This document shows positions 57,386 through 64,000 of a stretch of 64,000 bases of DNA, piece by piece. The translations under genes and the position numbers were made by a program. The stretch's first letter is position 1. Each line of letters starts with the position of its first letter. Origin of the DNA: Dryomyza anilis (lineage: Eukaryota; Arthropoda; Insecta; Diptera; Dryomyzidae); assembly GCA_951804985.1 (NCBI GenBank), contig OX638131.1, positions 1,364,001 to 1,428,000 on the forward strand, read 5' to 3'. The notes under the pieces were generated by a model that had not been told where the DNA came from, searched no databases, and saw only the letters and a program-made list of their open reading frames with translations.

Positions 57386-58084
57386 TGTAAGTGACAGAGC
57401 TGAAAGGAAACATTCCTGATTTTAGGAGACAGAGCAACTTGGTTATCAAGAAAGTAAATTAGAGCAATTGTGGTTGATATACTGATTATTATTCAAATTC
57501 AGAAGAATATATCTTATTTCATTTTTCGATAAATAAGTAATTTGTTTTCCATATATTATCGCAGGTTTAGCCTGAAATACTTAAAACTCAGAAGTCGATG
57601 CCGATTTTTATACAATATTTATATGCCTTGTTGTACCTCCATGTCAAATTTAATAACCTTTTGTTCCAGGTTTTGAATACTATTTAATTTTGTGATAATA
57701 CCAAAGAATATTCTACCATAATAGAATATGAAGCAAAACAGTTTCAACAGTTGTACCGCAACCTTCATTTAGTCCAAAAGTTAAGCAGTATAATATAGTC
57801 ATATTCAATTCCAAAATTTTAAATTCCCAAATAGATTCCATTAAATGGTTGCATAAATTGTGTGTGTTTTTATTGAATATTATGCAATTTCTATAACCTA
57901 AAACAAAAATATTACTCTTCAACACATACTAAATTTTGACTGCTTTGTGACTGAAATTGGTTGCTATCCAAAAATAATAGTAATAATAATAAAAGCAACA
58001 ACTGCAACGACAAAAACTATAAACACAACATTTACGATGTAAAAATTTAAATATAAAATATTGATGGCAGCAACAAGCGCATAA
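57386..58084. other. AT-rich spacer, no gene seen
   Basis: It contains a loose version of the AACTTGGTTATCAAGAAAGT word family near 57435. Nothing else is recognised. Confidence 0.4.
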
Positions 58085-58660
58085 AATTCAATTTTGAATG
58101 AAAACATGTTGTTGCTGCCGCTGCCATTGCTACTGCTGCATTGTTATTGTTGCTGCTATTGTTGCAGCTATTGCTGTTCAGTTCACATTGTCCAAAGTCA
58201 CAATTTATAGCCTTCGAAATCTTTTAGCAGCATTTTCAAAATATATACAAAATAATGAAAACATAAATTTTAAAATCATTCAAATTCATACGAGAGCATC
58301 ACTCAAGCACACACACACTGACACAGAGAGAGAGACAGACAGACACAAACTCACACACTGACCATGTGTCACACTGCATCGCGTTCCGGCGCTCGCTTCC
58401 GTTTCCGTTCAATAAATTATGAAGGATGTAGCAAAGCCGAAAAAATAGAGAACGCGCGGAAACTGAAAAAAATAAATAAAACATTTTTGACGGGTCGCGG
58501 CTGTATAACGCAATTTAATCGGTGTGTGTGAGTGTGTGGCAGGATATTCGAGGACTTTTTTGATAGTTGAAATTGCGGATTTTAATTTTAGCAAAAACAA
58601 TCGAATCAATCGAAAAACGTGAGCGGATGTCGAGGGCAAACACTTGGAATACATTGTTGG
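58085..58660. other. Balanced island with trinucleotide and CA/GACA runs
   Basis: GTTGCTGCCGCTGCCATTGC-type imperfect triplet repeats at 58105-58170 and a CACACACACTGACACAGAG/GACAGACAGACA run at 58308-58350 explain the Cys- and Thr/Asp-rich frames. No gene is called. Confidence 0.5.
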
Positions 58661-59260
58661 AATATTTTTCTTAAAGATAGGTTTTATTTAAATATTCCTA
58701 TTTCAGAGGAAGAGAAAAATGAGAAAATTATGAAACATTTTTAATAATTTAGTCAAAACAGAAATAATTAAATGGTATAAAAGTAAATCTATTTTACCAA
58801 AATTAGTTTGATATATTAAAATTAAAACCGTTTTCTACAAATTAAAATTTCTTTCATTTCGATATTTTTATACGATCAATACGAGATGCAGGAGAATTCA
58901 CACGATATCGAGTGGCAAATTAGAACTAGATGGTACATCTGTCCGCAAAAACATAGTAGTGGTCTTAGTAATCAGATCGATACATTAGCCATTAGAGAAC
59001 AACTCATAGAAATACTTTTACCTGTGATTAGATCACAAAATCTCTCAAAATATTACAAATATATAAAAATATATAGTGTCTGTTTATTGATTTTTTTTAG
59101 TGTCAACACATTTTTTAACTACATATTCAATGTCTTGAAAAACAAAATGAAATGACACTACTGTCGCGGAAAATGCAACAAGTACAGTGAGTGCAACGAG
59201 AAATGAGCGAGAAGACGAACATTGAAAACCACAACAAATCTACCGTTCGACGTTCGATGG

Positions 59261-60239
59261 TACACCCAGATAAAATTCCCTCAAATCCCATTAAAATTGG
59301 TAAATAGGACAATTATTGATTTAATAGTATACAAAAAAATAAATCTTTTCACACTTTTACTCAATGACAATGTCATGGTATTTTCTAGTATTTAATGGTA
59401 TTTTCCGATTAAAACAATAATTTATCCCATTGATTATTTTTAATAGTAAACCAGTTGGGAAGGTTAGATCACATGGGAAATTTTAAAGTAGGTGTAATTA
59501 TGATAGTTAGGATTATCAAAATTATAGTCGGTCTAAGCCGACTATAAATACCCTACACATATGTGTGGTTACCATTCAAAGTGATATATAGGTCACCAGG
59601 GTATACGAATCCTGAAAATAACTACAAACATTCAATCGCTGAAGAATTTCCATTCATTTGATACCCATATTTACAAATGGGTAGGTGTACCGAATTTCGA
59701 TTTTTTTTTTTGTGAACCACAAGTCTTTTCGCCGGAAAACATTATTATCATGTATTTGAGCATGATATCAATATATATTTGACCAAAAAAGTTTACCTAA
59801 GCACGTATACATAAAAATTGATCTTTATATGTACATTTTATATGAGGTATTTGAACATAAGTGGTCGGATCATAGGTCACAATGGACCGATCTCGCCAAT
59901 TTTTTCGCACATACAGCGTAGGTATATTAGTAATCTATGTTATAAGTTTCATTTATCTAGCTCTTCAATTTTAAAAGTCTTAGGGATTTCAACAGACAGA
60001 CAGACAGACAGACGGACAGACAGACAGACGGACAGACGGACAGACGGACAGACGGACAGACAGACGGACATCGCTAAATCGACTCAGGAGGTCATGCTGA
60101 TCAAGAATATATATACTTTTCCATACCGGAGATGCTTCCTTCTGGGTGTTACAAACGGCGTACCAAACTGAATATACCCTTTCACTCTTAGTGTAGGGTA
60201 TAAAAACTATTATTTAAGGAGTATTTTTTTCTGCGTGTA
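59261..60239. mobile_element. TIR element split by a mini-me insertion
   Basis: The left end TACACCCAGATAAAATTCCC and the right end, inverted, CTACACGCAGAAAAAAATAC form terminal inverted repeats next to TA. Without the mini-me at 59450-60207 the element would be about 220 bp. The left part (AAATCCCATTAAAATTGG, AATAGGACAATTA) also occurs at 13930-13970, so the family has at least one other fragment here. Confidence 0.65.
59450..60207 (-). mobile_element. Mini-me type element (copy 4)
   Basis: Read on the minus strand it starts TTTATACCCTACACTAAGAG, has the core TATTCTTGATCAGCATGACC, a mixed GTCT/GTCC microsatellite (complement of 59993-60070) and ends CTAACCTTCCCAACTGG. It is nearly identical to copies 1 and 3 outside the microsatellite, which differs in length and pattern. 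The 117-codon plus frame across it is an artefact. Confidence 0.85.
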
Positions 60240-61639
60240 GTAATGTTTTTGTCGGTATTTATGTGTTTATAAAAATTACAACGAACAATATTTTTTCAAA
60301 ATGAAAAAAAAAATGTTGGACGACGAAAAAAAGCATTGATCGAATAAAAAAATATTTGTTTGTTTTGATGAAAATTAAATTCTGACAAAAAATCTTCGAT
60401 AAATAAAAACTCAATATAAAACATTATATGATTTTCTTGTACCTTTTGAATTTTTTTCTATATTTCAATATTAATGAAAATTCCTAAGATAATAAAAAAA
60501 ATGTAAAATTCGCTAAGTACTCAGTGTCATAAGCAGTGCATTTAATTAATTGAATTTTTATTGCACATCATTATAGACCTCTTCACTACAACTACGTCTT
60601 GTTGGTGTTTTGTTTTGACACTACTTGTGCTTTGTTGTTGTGCGCAAAACATTTATTTGATTTTCAAGCATAAAGTCGGCGACAGTACATGTCTTGAAAT
60701 AAAATGAAATAATATAAACATCATTTCTTGCTGCCATAGTAGACAATTTTGGGCCTATCTAAAAATGACGCTCCTGCTTCATACTACTCATCTACTCTAC
60801 GCGAATAAGCTTCGTCAGTTAAAAACTGATTGTTATTTTTCGCATTTCATAATTTTTTTCTCGTAGTAAAATTTTCTGCTTTAACTGCAAAATATTTTGC
60901 ATTTCACCCTAGAAAATTGCCAAATTCCCCAGCAACAAAAAAATAGGTGCTGCAGTGCATATTTTTATTGACTTTGATGGGCTCGTTTTCGAAAATTGTT
61001 TTCTTTTTAATAAACATGAAGGCGAGAACATTGAATATGCAATATTATTAAGTCATCCTCCACCGCTTCACACACATTCAGCAACTTTGGCTGTGTTTTC
61101 CACAAGCAGTACAAATCATCAAAGTCAGTCGCTATGATTTTTTTTTGCATTTTTCAATATTTTTCTGCCGAATTTTCGCTAAAACTCTCATGGGATATTT
61201 TTTGGTAATCGGGTATGAGTTAGTTCAGTGGTATTGTGAAGTCAAAATTCGGAACAAAAATTTATAATTTCGTGTTTTGAATTATGGCCTTTGAAGTTTC
61301 ACTAGAATTTTTATTATGAATGAATTTTATAATTGGAATTCATTCCTTATGTTTGTAGTAATAATATAATGATTACTGTAATCATACAAATATTATGAAC
61401 GCAATAATAACTTTGCTTTAATATTGCCAATGAGCAAATAATACAGAAAAACAGAGATTCGAGAGTAGAATATAATTGAGCACATCATATTTCTCTTTCG
61501 TATAATTTTAATTATGTTATAATATGCCACAAACATAAAAAACAATATTATTTCTTTAGTTTCCTATCATTTAATATAAAACCATATAATATAAGTACAA
61601 ACAAACTGCTGCATATAATTTAAATCTGTTAAATGTTCA
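60240..61639. other. AT-rich spacer, no gene seen
   Basis: A/T homopolymer words with GGACGACGAAAAAA (near 60330) resemble the 113-bp units at 55075-55415. A short, more balanced patch lies at 60940-61140. No coding evidence. Confidence 0.4.
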
Positions 61640-62115
61640 ATATCCAAGAAAAAAAATTCTGCAATATGATGATTTTATTCGTAAATATTATGAATTTTTT
61701 CACCAACTATCAGATTCATCATATGGATAATTGCATTAATTGAATTGCAATTTAATGTTTTTAATGTTCAATATGATGTTCTTAAATATACAATTCACAC
61801 ATCAAAATTTGTCTTCATTTACACATTTATATTCATATATTTTTTTACGAATTAAAAAAAATATATTTTTCGAAAATAAATTTGAAAAAAAAAAGTTGTT
61901 AAAAAAAATTGAAAAAAAAAAATTCAAAATTTAGTTTGATAAAAAATCTACGGAAAAAAAATTTGTTCGTAAACAAAAAATTGTACGAAAAAAAATATTT
62001 TTTCGAAAAAAAAAATTGTCCGAATAAAAAAAATTTCGACAAAACAAAATTTTTTCGTACAAATTTTTTTACGAACAAATTTTCTTTTCCGGAGATTTTT
62101 TTTTGAAAATCCATT
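61640..62115 (+). mobile_element. AT-rich TIR element with homopolymer core (copy 5, partial)
   Basis: AAATTCTGCAATATGATGAT, TATTATGAATTTTTTCACCA and AAATTTGTCTTCATTTACAC precede an A/T core (61845-62110) with CGAAAAAA/CCGAATAAA joints. This matches the fragment at 13965-14345 and the left parts of copies 1 and 4. Two complementary frames over the core are artefacts. Confidence 0.6.
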
Positions 62116-62499
62116 TTCGATTCCCTTTAATTTTTATATATTTGGGGGATTCTAGAGAATTTCTTAATCTTCGACGTTTCGCATTAACTTGAAATCCAGT
62201 TTCGATTCCCTTTCTTTTTATATATATCTAGAGAGGAGAGCACACAGAGAGTTTTAAAGTTATAATTTTTTATTTATAGGGACGTGACATTCTGATTTTT
62301 TTTAGAAATTTATCCTATTAGCGTAGTCAAAACAATGACCAAATCATGTTCGTCATGTAACTGGATGAATTATGACAAGGAAAACATTGAAAAATAAGTT
62401 CCCCATCATGACCCTGTTACACTTTCTACTAGGAAAAATGCACTTCAGCCAAGACATGAATACAAAAAATTCGAATATGTGGGTCATACCGCATTTTCA

Positions 62500-63400
62500 T
62501 CTTTAAATTGATATTTAACCTTTGGAAAATGCATTCCGCACTACTGTGCGCAGTTGCGCAACTTTTGCAATTTGTTTTTATTTAAATTTTAAATTAAAAT
62601 TTTTTCAACTTCTTCTGATATTTATTCATTTGGTTATGTTGTTGGTTACGTTGCGGTTGCCTCTTAAGTGTCCCTTTGAGGGTTTTTTTTTTCACCCACA
62701 CTCCGCCCCGTCAGCCAGCAGCTCACGCAACACATTCATGGTTTCAATTTTGAATTTCCGCTTCGTACGTAGCGCAGGCATTAAGTGCGGCCGCAACTTT
62801 GTTGTGTCTTGTGTTCTGGCAGAATAGCAGCAGCAGAAGGAGGAACAGGAGCAGGTCCTTGAGGGCCGCAATACGGTTCACCTCGTCTGCAGCATATAAA
62901 GTAACATTTTTATTAAAAAGTTTATTATTTTGTGGCTGCGGTGTAACAAGTTCTCAAGTTTATTGCGCATTCGATGGCATTGGTGTGGGCGTCTTTCGTC
63001 CTGCAGACGTTACGTCTTTCGGCGGTTGTTTGGTCGGTCGGTGGGTCGCTCGGTATTGCCAACAATGCATCCGTCACCTTCGCATTAATATCAACCAACA
63101 TCAGTAGTCGTCATGAAATCATCAAATAAATAAATAAATAAATAAAATAAAACTAAATGAAATGAAATCTTTTTCGCTGTGACAATAAAACAAAGCAAAG
63201 TGTTTGTTGTGGCGGGTGGTAGGCAAGTGGTAGGTAAATGGTAGGCATTTGGGGGGTTCTTTGCGATGGTTGCTGTCTGTGGTGGAGCAGCAAAGTGCAA
63301 AGTGGAAAACTTTTTATGTGATTTTTTATTGTTTACAATTTGCTCAAAGCACACTTTATGAATTTGTTGTAGAGCTTTGTTGCTGTCAATCTCAATGGGG
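62500..63400. other. Balanced island, no gene called
   Basis: Non-repetitive, with overlapping plus frames (62522-62827 and 62799-63107) and a minus frame (63091-63354). The first starts in a fair context but shows no domain. A small set of GGTAGGCAAGTGGTAGGTAA repeats is at 63215-63250. Confidence 0.4.
63124..63148 (+). repeat. (AAAT)n microsatellite
   Basis: Six AAAT steps without interruption. Confidence 0.95.
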
Positions 63401-63579
63401 CTGGTAGGGTCAAAGTGGTTCTGAAATTTTGTTACGTATTATGCGACATATTAAAAGCAGAGGCTTTTTATTAAACATAAACTACTTGAAAAAGTAATTT
63501 TGCACAAAGTTCGCAAAGATTTAATTTTAATTTTAAGTTTCATCCGGAAACGGTTACCAATTGTATTGGGCAAAAACAC

Positions 63580-64000
63580 AGAATTCAATTAATTATGCAT
63601 TAAATGCTGCATAAGCGACTCAAGTGCAGCACCACTGAATAATTTTAATAACAACAACAACAGCAGCAATTACAAATACAACGCACTACCACTGTCGAAA
63701 CCCCGAAAACCAAGGACTGCACTAATTAATTGCTGCGGCTCAGAGGCTCATCATTAAAATGGTCAAAGAACAAACGACAGAGAGAACACAGAATACACAG
63801 AGCACCCAGATAATGCAGCGAACGAAGGACGAATGATGTAGGGCGACAGATGAGCAGTCGCTGGACGAGCAACAATCTCAGAGGATTTCAGTTAATTGAC
63901 CATGTACTGGCCATGCAAAGTGTGACTGAAAGAGTGAGGGAGTGACCGAATGTGTGCAAGCGAGATGGCAACAATGACAACATCGACATGCTGCATGTGT
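63580..64000. other. Balanced island at the right edge
   Basis: CAATTAATTATGCATTAAAT and ACTAATTAATTGCTGCGG supply several TAATTA-type cores, the kind of site bound by homeodomain proteins. CAACAACAACAGCAGC runs are also present. Candidate regulatory DNA by composition only. Confidence 0.35.

Overview
The window looks like nuclear DNA of a higher fly (Diptera: Schizophora, probably a calyptrate such as a muscid, blowfly or flesh fly). The pointers are the dipteran mini-me type elements with (GTCY)n microsatellites, a tRNA-derived SINE whose body matches a family I recall from several flies, very AT-rich spacer full of A/T homopolymers, and islands of more balanced sequence full of CAGCAGC/CAACAACAA runs, as is typical of fly intergenic and intronic DNA. 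The species call is inference from repeat style.

I find no complete protein-coding gene. No reading frame exceeds about 147 codons, none shows a protein family I recognise apart from two broken transposase fragments, and most frames lie in repeats or simple sequence. The only gene-like structure I would follow up is a possible small exon on the minus strand (14388-14540) with a good start context and a strong splice donor. The window therefore reads as a gene desert or part of a very large intron.

Two kinds of sequence alternate. Balanced, presumably single-copy islands lie at about 3.4-4.9, 8.6-10.6, 14.4-15.3, 16.4-18.5, 24.0-25.6, 30.2-31.6, 37.2-39.3, 41.4-42.3, 44.2-45.5, 46.4-47.4, 51.9-53.1, 58.1-58.7, 62.5-63.4 and 63.6-64.0 kb. 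They are candidates for regulatory DNA. Between them lie AT-rich, repeat-dominated segments.

The repeats are the main content. There are four sizeable mini-me type elements (20.0, 27.6, 56.3 and 59.5 kb) and two remnants (41.1 and 44.0 kb). Several families carry terminal inverted repeats or form long palindromes (2.3, 2.8, 26.3, 28.7, 34.0, 36.3, 46.0, 47.6, 48.9, 49.6, 51.3 and 59.3 kb). One AT-rich family with a homopolymer core has about six copies. tRNA-derived SINEs of two kinds lie at 12.6, 15.3, 16.0 and 51.0 kb. Satellite-like arrays include a striking 1.2 kb array of a 19-bp palindromic unit (22.27-23.49 kb), a degenerate array of about 165-170 bp (5.0-6.2 kb) and a degenerate array of about 215-440 bp (18.8-21.3 kb). 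Insertions are nested. At 55.8-57.4 kb an AT-rich element appears split by a mini-me, which is itself split by a 166-bp PIF/Harbinger-like MITE with a TAA target duplication.

All boundaries were read by eye. Copy numbers and identities were not computed.
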